A stretch of 64,000 nt of DNA from an uncultured Flavobacteriaceae bacterium (GTDB lineage Bacteria; Bacteroidota; Bacteroidia; Flavobacteriales; Flavobacteriaceae). The notes under the pieces are model-generated. The model had not been told where the DNA came from and ran no database searches. It worked only from the letters and a program-made list of their open reading frames with translations. Where the stretch lies: NCBI GenBank assembly GCA_947503005.1, contig CANNCA010000002.1, positions 682,001-746,000 on the forward strand, given 5' to 3'. This document shows positions 37,081 to 45,582 of the stretch, piece after piece. The first letter of the stretch is position 1; each line of letters starts with the position of its first letter. The position numbers were made by a program, and so were the translations under genes.

Positions 37081-37934
37081 TACAATACCATTTTTTCAAT
37101 TGGACAAACCAGAATTCCTTCGGCACCTGCTTGTTTCAACTCATCAATGACTTCCCAGAACCTGTCTTTATTAATTACCGTATGAACTGAACTCCACCCC
37201 TCTTCCGCCAACGGTAAAACCGTGGGACTGCGCATACCTGGCAATAACCTAAGAATAGCATCCAACCTATCATTCGGAGCGTTCATTAACACATATTTTG
37301 ATTGACGGGCCTTTAAAACGGATTTAATCCGGAACTGCATCTTTTTTAAAATCTCTTTCCTGTCTTCTGAAATCATGGGAGAAACCGCCAAGACGGCTTC
37401 ACTCTTCAACATAACCTCTACCTCTTTTAAATTATTTTTGAAAAGCGTGCTACCACTTGAAACAATATCGCAAATGGCATCTGCCAGACCTATATTCGGA
37501 GCAATCTCTACTGAACCGTTGATAATGTGCAAGTCTGCCTTCACTCCCTTTCTCTCTAAATAATTGCGCACTGTATTCGGGTAGCTTGTTGCAATTCTCT
37601 TACCCTCAAAGTCTTTTACCGAATCGTATTTCACCGATTTAGGAACGGCCAAGGAAACTTTGCATTTCGAAAAACCAAGTTTTTCCACAAATTGGATATC
37701 AACACCTTTCTCAATCAAAACATTTTCTCCAATAATCGCAATATCCACTACTCCATCTTTTAAATATTGTGGGATATCACCATTTCGCAAGTAAAACACT
37801 TCCAACGGAAAATTATGGGACAAAGCCTTTAGCTGATCCTTGCCGTTGTCAATAGAAATTCCACAGTCCTTAAGAATCTTCAAGGAATCCTCGTTCAACC
37901 TCCCCGATTTCTGAATAGCAATTCTAATGTTCAT
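37080..37934 (-). CDS. hisG: ATP phosphoribosyltransferase (long form)
   Basis: This is the committed step, joining ATP and PRPP. The 284 residues are the long HisG form with a C-terminal regulatory ACT-like domain (GMRSPTVLPLAEEGWSSVHTVI to GAEGILVCPIEKMV), through which histidine inhibits the enzyme (family knowledge). N-terminal RIAIQKSGRLNEDS, DIAIIGENVL and ICDIVSSGSTLF (PRPP region) are present. The ORF-track TTG at 37940 is replaced by the ATG at 37934. It is the first structural gene; the 351-base region upstream contains the leader attenuator and two REP-like palindromes. Confidence 0.95.
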   Translation of the reverse strand: MNIRIAIQKSGRLNEDSLKILKDCGISIDNGKDQLKALSHNFPLEVFYLRNGDIPQYLKDGVVDIAIIGENVLIEKGVDIQFVEKLGFSKCKVSLAVPKSVKYDSVKDFEGKRIATSYPNTVRNYLERKGVKADLHIINGSVEIAPNIGLADAICDIVSSGSTLFKNNLKEVEVMLKSEAVLAVSPMISEDRKEILKKMQFRIKSVLKARQSKYVLMNAPNDRLDAILRLLPGMRSPTVLPLAEEGWSSVHTVINKDRFWEVIDELKQAGAEGILVCPIEKMVL

Positions 37935-37952
37935 ACACAATTATTTTCTTTT

Positions 37953-37975
37953 CATTCCCGCGAAGGCGGGAATCG
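37953..37975. repeat. REP-like palindrome, copy 1
   Basis: ATTCCCGCGAAGGCGGGAAT is a perfect 8-bp stem with a GAAG loop, 19 bases upstream of hisG. The CG-rich core is unlike the AT-rich surroundings. An imperfect copy lies 85 bases away in the opposite orientation. This resembles dispersed REP elements seen in many bacteria. Confidence 0.6.
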
Positions 37976-38037
37976 TTTCAATCTAAAACTAAATTCCAAT
38001 TTCTATAGAATAACAAACCTAATTATGGTCTTCAACA

Positions 38038-38061
38038 GATTCCGGCCTTCGCCTGAATGAC
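38038..38061. repeat. REP-like palindrome, degenerate inverted copy 2
   Basis: GATTCCGGCCTTCGCCTGAA is the inverted, partly decayed counterpart of copy 1. Together the copies form a head-to-head pair between the his attenuator and hisG. Stem complementarity is kept at about seven positions. Confidence 0.5.
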
Positions 38062-38079
38062 ACTACAAGTACCCTAATT

Positions 38080-38110
38080 AAAAAACCCGTTTGATTGCTC
38101 AAACGGGTTT
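38080..38110 (-). terminator. Histidine operon attenuator terminator
   Basis: On the minus strand AAACCCGTTTGA pairs with TCAAACGGGTTT (12 bp) around GCAA, followed by a run of T residues. It lies 29 bases after the His-rich leader stop and about 145 bases before hisG. Between a leader peptide with His codons and the first his gene, this fits attenuation: efficient leader translation favours termination, stalling at His codons prevents it (known mechanism, inferred here). Confidence 0.8.
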
Positions 38111-38139
38111 CAAATATGCTGTAATACTACAATACACCT

Positions 38140-38193
38140 TTACCTCGCTTGACAGCCAGTTGATAGATGATGGTGTGTATTCTTATTTTTCAT
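38140..38193 (-). CDS. hisL: Histidine leader peptide
   Basis: A 17-codon ORF, too short for the track, encodes MKNKNTHHHLSTGCQAR. Three consecutive His codons (CAC CAT CAT) follow Thr, the classic signature of a his leader. The sequences AATACAC near the His codons and GTGTATT after the stop are complementary and could form the competing upstream hairpin. A 12-bp terminator follows. Among short ORFs, His-His-His immediately upstream of a complete his operon is unlikely by chance. Confidence 0.82.
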   Translation of the reverse strand: MKNKNTHHHLSTGCQAR

Positions 38194-38200
38194 TACCCTG

Positions 38201-38232
38201 TAAAAGTAAACCGTATTTTTGATTTAACAAAA
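38201..38232 (-). promoter_or_regulatory. Candidate his operon promoter
   Basis: TTTTG at 38232-38228 and TACTTTTA at 38208-38201 are 19 bases apart, the expected spacing of the Bacteroidota TTTG / TAnnTTTG promoter, with one mismatch in the -7 box. A start about 7 bases after the box would fall at the leader ATG, implying an almost leaderless transcript, which tempers confidence. Confidence 0.3.
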
Positions 38233-38285
38233 GAAAAGTTAGAAATCAAACAAAAAGCTTTCAGCTTCACTTCTCTTTAAACATT

Positions 38286-39101
38286 TTAATTGTTGCCCAA
38301 AATCAATGGAAGGCCTGAATCACCGCTACCAACGATAACCACTTTTGCATTAGGCGATTTTGACAATTCTAAAGTAGCATCTATTCCCTTATCCTGTAGA
38401 ATTTTATCAGTTAGTGACGCACTTAATATCTTATTCGCATCTGCTTTACCTTGTGCCTCAATCGTTACTTTTTCGGCCTCTTTCTGTGCAGTAACCAATC
38501 GAAACTCATATTCTAATGATTCTTGTTCTTGCTTTAATTTACGCTCAATGGCCTCCTTTATAGTGGCTGGTAACGTGACATCGCGAACCAAAACCTCATT
38601 CAACTGGATATATTGACCGTCAACAATTTTTTTTGTTTCTTCAAATATTTCGGCTTGTATGGCGTCTCTTTTGCTTGAATATAATTGCTCAGGGGTATAT
38701 CGACCAACAACACTTCGAGCGGCAGAACGGATAGTGGGCAATAATACTCGTTGAATATATTCTGTACCTTTTTCTTGATGCAGTTTACCTAAAAATTGAC
38801 GTTTTGGTTCAAACCATGCCGAAGCATCCAATTTAATTTCCAATCCGTTCGACGATAATACCTGCATTTTTTCAAAAACCTCTTGCTGACGCACCTCATA
38901 AATAAAGACTTTGTTCCAAGGTGCCACAATATGAAAGCCTTCTCCCATAGCGGGTTTATCGGTAACAACACCGCCTCCGAAAGTCTTATAGAGTACTCCA
39001 GCTTCTCCAGACCCGATAGTAACTGCGGATTTTGAAATTAAAATAACCAATGCGATTAAAATGAAAATTGCCGGTAAGGCAATCTTAGGTAACTTTTCCA
39101 T
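38286..39101 (-). CDS. Prohibitin/SPFH-domain membrane protein
   Basis: The 271 residues have an N-terminal membrane helix (IALPAIFILIALVILISKSAV) followed by an SPFH/Band-7 domain (GSGEAGVLYKTFGGGVV, HIVAPWNKVFIYEVRQQEV) and a helical coiled-coil (KEAIERKLKQEQESLEYEFRLVTAQKEAEKVTIEAQGKADAN). This is the prohibitin-type layout, which forms ring-like membrane scaffolds often tied to protease regulation (family knowledge). It is the last gene of the VWA operon, 13 bases after the VWA membrane protein. Confidence 0.9.
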   Translation of the reverse strand: MEKLPKIALPAIFILIALVILISKSAVTIGSGEAGVLYKTFGGGVVTDKPAMGEGFHIVAPWNKVFIYEVRQQEVFEKMQVLSSNGLEIKLDASAWFEPKRQFLGKLHQEKGTEYIQRVLLPTIRSAARSVVGRYTPEQLYSSKRDAIQAEIFEETKKIVDGQYIQLNEVLVRDVTLPATIKEAIERKLKQEQESLEYEFRLVTAQKEAEKVTIEAQGKADANKILSASLTDKILQDKGIDATLELSKSPNAKVVIVGSGDSGLPLILGNN

Positions 39102-39114
39102 AATGTTCTGTTTT

Positions 39115-41145
39115 TTAAATTAGTCCGTTATATTTTCTGATAAACCACTCTAATGCGAGTGATGCGGCGATAAGTGCCATTAATGTTCTAAAGTCTATCA
39201 AAGATACGACATTTTTAGTGCCTTTTTGGGTAGGCGTATAGCGATTAGAACCACTTAACTCGAGCAGTAAAGAATCTATTTTAGAGGGAAAATATAATGT
39301 ACCATCAGTTTCATTAGCCAACCGCTCTAGCTTTTTATAATCAGCGGATAAAAATTGTTGTTCCACATCAAAATCCAAGATTGTAAAACTTCCCGATTTT
39401 GAACGGTTTTCCTCGGCTACGCTTACTTTAAAGTTGTAGTCTCCAGCTGGTATTCCTAATAAATCAGCTTCATAAAAATCATTCTTTAGCAACATAGGTA
39501 TTACTTTGGAAAACCCACTTTCTACACCCATAATCTGTAACGAAATATCCGCATTGGAATCAAAAACAAAGGCTTCGTCGAAATAGGTCGCTGTAATCTT
39601 TGAATCACCACTTCCATTATAGATGCGTTGGTAATCAATATTCAATCGGTTTTTAGTAGCATTGTTCGATAAATACAAAATAAGTCTGCTGATGAATTGG
39701 TCAAAATTTTCGAAATTCTGATTATTTCTAAAACTTTGCATCCGCCATTTCCAAATGTTCTCACCTAGCAATAACAGCTTCTTGCCAACAGGCTCTTCTT
39801 TTGCCAATATCAATGGGGTTCTCAAATCTCTTCCCCTAATCATCATCGTCGCTAGCACATCACTGTCACCGCTAACTTCTACTGTGCCTGCATCACTTTC
39901 CAAAGGAGGGAAATCATCCATTGAAACATCGGAAATATCAAATTTGGAAAAAGATGGATTCAAAACCGGAATAACCTCTTGATTAGGATAACCATCTTCG
40001 ATACGAATCTCCGATTGAACTGAATTTAAAAAGGTCCAATCGGTTTTATTTCCACCAATAATGAAGCTACTTGCCTTTTTTTGTTTGATGTAATCGAATA
40101 CAGGCTTGAACGTACGGGTAGGCTGGTACAATATAAAAACATCTATTTCTTCTAAATCCGAAGACTTGGCCGTTGGTTTCTTAAGTGTTACAGAACGCTG
40201 TTCATTGCTTTCTATCGACTTCGTCAACGCTCCAATATCAGGGTGGAGAATATTCGATACGATTGCAACATTGGTTTTTTCATCAATTACCTCAATCGCG
40301 ACTCGCTTTTGATTATTTACGGTATTACGCTCATTTTCCAAAGCTTGCAAACTCACTGAAACAGATTTGATTCCTACACTGTTGGCATCAAGTAGTGTAT
40401 TGACGACCTTTGTACTGTTTCTGTTCGAAAATTGAAGCGTTTCTCGATATGCAGTTTTTCCATTTACGGTAATACTCAAAATCGTAGAAACCGATGCTCC
40501 GCCTTCATAAGTTGTATAAACCTCAACTGGATATTTATTCTTTAAAAAAGCATACTTATTGACATTGATCTGATCAATTCGTAAATCTTCATATTTCGTG
40601 GTATCACCAATAACAATGGGATAAATTGGGAAGCTTAAGGTGTTTCCTTGATATCCATAGTCCGAGCCAATCGTCTGGTTGCCGTCTGTTAACAATACAA
40701 CAGCGGTATTGGTATTATTGTAGATGTCTTTAATGGAAGAAAGCGCTTTGGAAATATCGGTATTTCTATCTTGAAAGGATAAACTATCATTTAGTTCTTG
40801 CAGTTCCTTCCCAAATTGATAGCTTTTGACGTTAAACCTATTCGAAATTTCCTGATTATTGCTCAATCTATCCAAAATACTGTTAACCGGACTAACGCCA
40901 CTTGCCATAGAAGTCGAATTATCAGCTAGTACTACGAGATTTGTTTTTTCCAAGGTATACTCGTTCTTGGAGAATTTTGGATTGATGAGCAAAACAAAAA
41001 GTGCGAACAAAGCCAAAAAGCGGAGAAAAGTAAGCATAATGGGAAGCTTACTTTTTCGTTTGGTTTTAAAAAAGTACTGAAAAAGAGCTAACGCCAAAGC
41101 CAGAAGGGCCGCTGCTAATATTAGTAGAAGGGTTGTCGTCTGCAT
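39115..41145 (-). CDS. Large VWA-domain membrane protein
   Basis: The 676 residues have two N-terminal membrane helices (LLLILAAALLALALALFQYFF and TFLRFLALFALFVLLI), a VWA-like domain with MIDAS ADNSTSMASG near 74-83, a long beta-rich periplasmic region and a C-terminal helix (LMALIAASLALEWFIR). It resembles BatA/BatB-type membrane VWA proteins and the large exported VWA proteins of Bacteroidota, although no MoxR ATPase gene is adjacent. The ATG follows the stop of the 41-residue protein without a gap (TAAATG). Confidence 0.82.
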   Translation of the reverse strand: MQTTTLLLILAAALLALALALFQYFFKTKRKSKLPIMLTFLRFLALFALFVLLINPKFSKNEYTLEKTNLVVLADNSTSMASGVSPVNSILDRLSNNQEISNRFNVKSYQFGKELQELNDSLSFQDRNTDISKALSSIKDIYNNTNTAVVLLTDGNQTIGSDYGYQGNTLSFPIYPIVIGDTTKYEDLRIDQINVNKYAFLKNKYPVEVYTTYEGGASVSTILSITVNGKTAYRETLQFSNRNSTKVVNTLLDANSVGIKSVSVSLQALENERNTVNNQKRVAIEVIDEKTNVAIVSNILHPDIGALTKSIESNEQRSVTLKKPTAKSSDLEEIDVFILYQPTRTFKPVFDYIKQKKASSFIIGGNKTDWTFLNSVQSEIRIEDGYPNQEVIPVLNPSFSKFDISDVSMDDFPPLESDAGTVEVSGDSDVLATMMIRGRDLRTPLILAKEEPVGKKLLLLGENIWKWRMQSFRNNQNFENFDQFISRLILYLSNNATKNRLNIDYQRIYNGSGDSKITATYFDEAFVFDSNADISLQIMGVESGFSKVIPMLLKNDFYEADLLGIPAGDYNFKVSVAEENRSKSGSFTILDFDVEQQFLSADYKKLERLANETDGTLYFPSKIDSLLLELSGSNRYTPTQKGTKNVVSLIDFRTLMALIAASLALEWFIRKYNGLI

Positions 41146-41271
41146 TTAATTATCTCTCTTCTCAAAGTCTTCATGCTTCTTATCTTCAATTCTTTTCAGA
41201 ATAAGATAAAGTAGAATACCAAAAAGACTTCCATAGACTAAAAGGATAGGAAGCAAAGGTGCAAGTTCCAT
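41146..41271 (-). CDS. 41-residue single-pass membrane protein
   Basis: This small ORF is absent from the ORF track because of its length. It encodes MELAPLLPILLVYGSLFGIL and continues to a charged tail (LKRIEDKKHEDFEKRDN). One hydrophobic helix (about 5-25) is followed by a basic/acidic cytoplasmic tail. It lies 10 bases after the YbjQ-type gene and its stop directly abuts the ATG of the large VWA gene, a tight arrangement that supports real translation. It may be a small partner of the VWA/SPFH complex (inference). Confidence 0.7.
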   Translation of the reverse strand: MELAPLLPILLVYGSLFGILLYLILKRIEDKKHEDFEKRDN

Positions 41272-41281
41272 GGGAAACTAA

Positions 41282-41596
41282 TTATTTCAATTTGACAGCA
41301 GTTCCGTAAGCCAGCATCTCAGCGGCACCTTGCATCACTTGGGAAGTATTAAATCTTACGTTCACCACTGCATCTGCCTCAACTCGTTGAGCATCATCCA
41401 ACATTCGTTTGATTGCTTGCTCCCTAGCTTGGGCCAATAAACTCGTATACTCCGAAATTTCTCCACCAACTATGTTCTTGAACCCCGCAAAAATGTCACG
41501 ACCAATATTTCTTGCGCGAACAGTACTTCCGCGAACAATGCCCAAAGTTTCATAAATTTCCTTACCTGCAATTGTTGGTGTTGTAACGTAAATCAT
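41282..41596 (-). CDS. YbjQ/UPF0145 family protein
   Basis: The 104 residues match the UPF0145 (YbjQ) family, sometimes described as heavy-metal-binding. Seen are TTPTIAGKEIYETLGIVRGSTVRARNIGRDIFAGFKNIVGGE and ADAVVNVRF, with the Lys/Arg-rich helix AREQAIKRMLDDAQ. It probably assembles as a homo-oligomer; its function is not settled. It lies 22 bases after fabG and 10 before the 41-residue membrane protein. Confidence 0.9.
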   Translation of the reverse strand: MIYVTTPTIAGKEIYETLGIVRGSTVRARNIGRDIFAGFKNIVGGEISEYTSLLAQAREQAIKRMLDDAQRVEADAVVNVRFNTSQVMQGAAEMLAYGTAVKLK

Positions 41597-41618
41597 GTGT
41601 ATTTAAATTGTTAAATAG

Positions 41619-42365
41619 TTAGGTCAACATTCCCCCGTCAACATTCAATACCTGACCGGTTACATAGGCAGATAAATCAGAAGCGAAAAACAAGCACGCA
41701 TTCGCAATATCCTCAGTGGTTCCTCCTCGTTTCAATGGAATACCATCGCGCCATCCCTGAACTACTTTTTCATCTAATTTATCGGTCATTTCCGTTTCTA
41801 TAAACCCAGGTGCTATTGCGTTACAACGAATATTTCGTGAACCCAGTTCCAAGGCCACAGATTTGGTAAAACCTATCATACCAGCTTTTGAGGCCGCGTA
41901 ATTAGTTTGACCGGCATTGCCTTTTACGCCAACAACACTGCTCATATTGATTATGGAACCTTTGCGTTGTTTTAATAAAGTACGTTGCACCGCCTTGGTC
42001 ATATTAAATACGGACTTCAGATTAATCTCGATGACTAAATCGAAATCCTCTTCCGCCATGCGCATCAACAGATTATCTTTGGTAATGCCCGCATTGTTGA
42101 TCAGTACATCAATACCTCCGAAATCTTCAAGCACCTTGGCGACAAGTGCTTCTGATTCGGCAAAACTTGCAGCGTTACTCTTGTAGGCTTTCGCATTGAC
42201 TCCTTTATCCTTTAGCTTCTTTTCCAATTCCAGCGCAGGGCCTTCGCTTGAGCTATAGGTAAAAGCTACATTTGCCCCATGTTCAGCAAATACTTCAGCA
42301 ATGCCTTTACCAATACCTCTGCTAGCACCTGTAATAATGACGTTTTTCCCTTCTAGTAATTTCAT
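41619..42365 (-). CDS. fabG: 3-oxoacyl-[ACP] reductase
   Basis: This short-chain dehydrogenase reduces 3-oxoacyl-ACP with NADPH in fatty acid elongation. The 248 residues show the Rossmann TGASRGIGKGIAEVFA, NNAGITKDNLL, the catalytic SSVVGVKGNAGQTNYAASKAG (Ser, Tyr and Lys) and the C-terminal VTGQVLNVDGGM. The pattern and NAGITKDNLLMRM are typical of FabG rather than other SDRs. It is the first gene of an operon continuing to the YbjQ protein, the 41-residue protein, VWA and SPFH genes. Confidence 0.94.
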   Translation of the reverse strand: MKLLEGKNVIITGASRGIGKGIAEVFAEHGANVAFTYSSSEGPALELEKKLKDKGVNAKAYKSNAASFAESEALVAKVLEDFGGIDVLINNAGITKDNLLMRMAEEDFDLVIEINLKSVFNMTKAVQRTLLKQRKGSIINMSSVVGVKGNAGQTNYAASKAGMIGFTKSVALELGSRNIRCNAIAPGFIETEMTDKLDEKVVQGWRDGIPLKRGGTTEDIANACLFFASDLSAYVTGQVLNVDGGMLT

Positions 42366-42406
42366 TTAATAGCAGTTAAGAAAGTTGTAATTCAAATATA
42401 CCAATT

Positions 42407-42440
42407 AAAAAGCCCGTGCATGAAAATTGGCAGGGCTTTT
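42407..42440 (-). terminator. Intrinsic terminator after the M16 peptidase
   Basis: On the minus strand AAAAGCCC pairs with GGGCTTTT (8 bp, extended by GCA/TGC past a bulge), with a T tract beyond. It lies 23 bases after the M16 stop and before fabG. Confidence 0.75.
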
Positions 42441-42463
42441 CTGACTAGAAAATTGTTTCAAAT

Positions 42464-45430
42464 TTAATCTTTTATTGGAGATGGTTTTTCATAATTAAAA
42501 AGATAATCAACATCTAACTCTTTAACAACACCCAATCGTGAAAGGGACTTCACATTAACATCATTTTTGTTACCCACTACCAGGACATCGTATGAACCTC
42601 CTTTTACATTATTTTTGAAGAAAGAACTTAAATCTTCAAGCGTCATGTCTTGAATGGCGTTATAAATCTCTTCCCTATTATTACCCGTTAATCCTCTCTT
42701 TTTAAGTCGCTCGTAACTCCAAAAAATATTCGATTTGGTTACACGGTCAGCAGCCATTGATTTAAGGGTGGATTCTTTAGCCGCTTTAAAATTTTCTTCA
42801 GCTTCTGGCATATTGTTCATTAATTGCATCATAGCGTCAACTGCCTGGTCTAATTTGTTGGCCTGAGTACCGATATAGGCATAAGTATAATCGAAATCAC
42901 CCTCTTGTTGGGCATTACTATATCTGGCAAAAGCCGAATACGCCAAAGACTTTGACTCTCGTATTTCTTGAAAAACTATAGATGAGAGACCACTTCCAAA
43001 ATACGTATTGAACAAACTTGATGCAGCCATTTTCTCAGGGTCAAAAGTATCTCCTTTCGATAAAAAAAGCATTTCAGCTTGTACCATATCATAATCCACA
43101 AAGAACACGTTATCACCGGATTCTTTGAAAGCATATTCTTTTTTCTCTGGATACTCGTTCAATTCATTTGAAATTTTATGATGTCGGTTCAAGGCCTCTT
43201 TAGCTTGATCTACATCTTTACCATAATAAAAGACACGATGTTTAAAGTCTTTGAGTTCTTTGATAATCTCGGTAAGCTCTTTGGGGTCAAATTGCTTTAA
43301 CTGGTCGATGGTATAAATATCACGCAACCTCGAATTTTCACCGTATTGTCCATAACTGTACAATCCATTCCATAAAATCTGAGATTTGTTTGCTTTAATG
43401 TCTTGTCGATCTTTGGCGATTTTTAGCACGTACTTATCATATGTATCTTGATTGGCGACCGCATCAGATAATAGCTCTTCTAGCAATAATAGGCCTTTGC
43501 CAAGATTTTCACGCAAACCTGATAAGTAAATGACCGTTCGATCACTTCCTGCGCGAACACCGTATTCGACACCCAGTTTATAGAATTCTTTGCTGACATC
43601 CTCCGGAGAATGTTCAGAAGTACCTAAGTAGTTAAGGTAACCCACCGCTAGACCAAGCTTTTTAATGTTGTCATTGCCCATATCAAAAATAAGGTTCAAT
43701 TCAGCCAAATCATTAACCTCATTAGGCACATAGGCTAGTTCTAATCCGTTATCCAATGTGAAGTTTTGTATGGCATTATTGTAATCTATGAACTCAGGCT
43801 TAAGTTCAGGACTTTCCATTTTCTCGAAGTTCTGCACAAAGACCGATTTCTTATCCCGATTCAATTCTATCGGAGTGATACCGGGGTTCTCAACCTTGAC
43901 CAAATCTTGGATTTCGCCTTGTCTTTTGTAAACTGCTACATAGTTATCCTTGTAGAAACTGTTTGCGAAATCCACCAGTTCTTGTTTTGTAACCTTCCGC
44001 ATTTTATCAAAAACATCAATGCGAGATTTCCAATCTTGAAAGTGCACAAAAGCGTTCACATATTCATAGGCAACGCCGGAGGCATTTTCAAAATTTCTAA
44101 TTTGATTTAATTTTAGATCATTAATCACCGCTTCAATCAACCATTCTTCAAAATTTCCCTTCTTGATTTCATCGATTTGACCGAGAATCAAATCCTTAAC
44201 CTCCTCTAGACTCTGACCTGATTTTGGATTTCCATAAAATTGGTGCATCCCATAATCGTTCAAAAATTGAGTGTAGCTACCAGCTCTTTGTACTTTTTGC
44301 TTTTGATTTAAATTCAAATCGATTAGACCGGCAGTACTATTATTAAGTAACATATCTACAAGCCGAAGCTTTAGCTCATCTTCTGAACCTATCCCCTTTG
44401 ATCGAAACGCAATGTTGACCCTTTCGTTTTCAGGCCCAAAAACCTCTTCTTCAACAGGGGCAGTTATTGGTTCTTCAACTGGTCTTTTTGGATGATTTAC
44501 CTCTTTGGTTTCAAAATGACCAAAAGCATCATTCACCTTTTTTATTGTTTCATCGAACTCAAGGTCGCCAACCAAGATAACCGCCATGTTATTTGGAACA
44601 TAATAGGTGTTAAAATAGTTATGAATGGCTTCCATTGATGGGTTTTTCAAATGTTCCGAGGTGCCAATGGTGGTTTGCTGACCGTAGGGATGTGTGGGAA
44701 ATAATGCCTTGTTCAGAGCATAAGCAGATCTGCGATAATCATTATCCTGACTTCTATTGAACTCTTCGTACACTGCTTCTAGCTCGGTATGAAATAATCG
44801 CAAAACCAATTGACTAAATCTTTCACTTTCAACGTGCAACCATTTGTCGAGTCCATTAGAAGGTATTTTGTTTACATAAACGGTTTCTTCATGCCAGGTC
44901 CAAGCATTAGTGCCCTCTGCTCCCAGTGAATTGACCATAATATCATATTCATTCGCGACGGAAAGTTTAGAAGCCTCTTGTGAAACCTTGTCGATTTGCT
45001 TGTAGATTTCTTGTTTCTTAAAAATCTCCGATTCTGCTTTGTGAATCTCATATAATCTTGAAATAGAATCTAGCAATACCTTTTCAGCGTCCCAATCTTG
45101 GGTTGCAATTTCATCGGTACCTTTAAAAACCATGTGCTCCAAATAATGGGCCAAGCCAGTATTGTCCGCCGGATCATAAACTGAACCTGCACGAACGGGA
45201 ATAAAGGTTTGAATTTTAGGTTCTGTCTTGTTTTGACTTAAATAAACTTTAAGTCCGTTATCTAAAGTGTACAAACGTAACCCTGTAGGATCATCGTTAA
45301 CAGTTTCATATTTAAATCCGTTAGGATCTACCGAGGAGTTTATCGCGAATTTTTCTTCTTCCGAAGTGTTGCTTTTACAAGAACTCAATAGGAAAAATCC
45401 TAAAAACAATAAGGTGAAAAAGTGTTTCAT
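42464..45430 (-). CDS. M16-family (pitrilysin/insulinase-like) zinc protease lipoprotein
   Basis: The 988 residues start with a lipoprotein signal (TLLFLGFFLLSSC). The inverted zinc motif HYLEH (H-x-x-E-H) lies near residue 96, and a distal Glu in LEAVYEEFNR follows about 70 residues later. Two M16 halves are apparent, the second with weaker motif preservation, as usual for non-catalytic halves. Length matches the long single-chain form. The ORF track begins 23 codons earlier; the ATG at 45430 opens the signal sequence directly and is preferred. It would degrade peptides in the periplasm or at the outer membrane. It is bounded by terminators. Confidence 0.9.
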   Translation of the reverse strand: MKHFFTLLFLGFFLLSSCKSNTSEEEKFAINSSVDPNGFKYETVNDDPTGLRLYTLDNGLKVYLSQNKTEPKIQTFIPVRAGSVYDPADNTGLAHYLEHMVFKGTDEIATQDWDAEKVLLDSISRLYEIHKAESEIFKKQEIYKQIDKVSQEASKLSVANEYDIMVNSLGAEGTNAWTWHEETVYVNKIPSNGLDKWLHVESERFSQLVLRLFHTELEAVYEEFNRSQDNDYRRSAYALNKALFPTHPYGQQTTIGTSEHLKNPSMEAIHNYFNTYYVPNNMAVILVGDLEFDETIKKVNDAFGHFETKEVNHPKRPVEEPITAPVEEEVFGPENERVNIAFRSKGIGSEDELKLRLVDMLLNNSTAGLIDLNLNQKQKVQRAGSYTQFLNDYGMHQFYGNPKSGQSLEEVKDLILGQIDEIKKGNFEEWLIEAVINDLKLNQIRNFENASGVAYEYVNAFVHFQDWKSRIDVFDKMRKVTKQELVDFANSFYKDNYVAVYKRQGEIQDLVKVENPGITPIELNRDKKSVFVQNFEKMESPELKPEFIDYNNAIQNFTLDNGLELAYVPNEVNDLAELNLIFDMGNDNIKKLGLAVGYLNYLGTSEHSPEDVSKEFYKLGVEYGVRAGSDRTVIYLSGLRENLGKGLLLLEELLSDAVANQDTYDKYVLKIAKDRQDIKANKSQILWNGLYSYGQYGENSRLRDIYTIDQLKQFDPKELTEIIKELKDFKHRVFYYGKDVDQAKEALNRHHKISNELNEYPEKKEYAFKESGDNVFFVDYDMVQAEMLFLSKGDTFDPEKMAASSLFNTYFGSGLSSIVFQEIRESKSLAYSAFARYSNAQQEGDFDYTYAYIGTQANKLDQAVDAMMQLMNNMPEAEENFKAAKESTLKSMAADRVTKSNIFWSYERLKKRGLTGNNREEIYNAIQDMTLEDLSSFFKNNVKGGSYDVLVVGNKNDVNVKSLSRLGVVKELDVDYLFNYEKPSPIKD

Positions 45431-45501
45431 GTTACTTGGTTTGATAAGATGATATCGGTGAGTATGGACTTCCATATCTATTAAAACTGATAGCGACAAC
45501 T

Positions 45502-45537
45502 AAAAAATCCATCACTCTAAAGTAAGAATGATGGATT
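45502..45537 (-). terminator. Intrinsic terminator of the lpx-sucD operon
   Basis: On the minus strand AATCCATCA pairs with TGATGGATT (9 bp) around a 14-base loop, followed by six T residues. It begins 46 bases after the sucD stop. Confidence 0.85.
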
Positions 45538-45582
45538 GATTTCAATCTTGAATTTTTAAAATTTTAACAAACGTGGCGCTCG

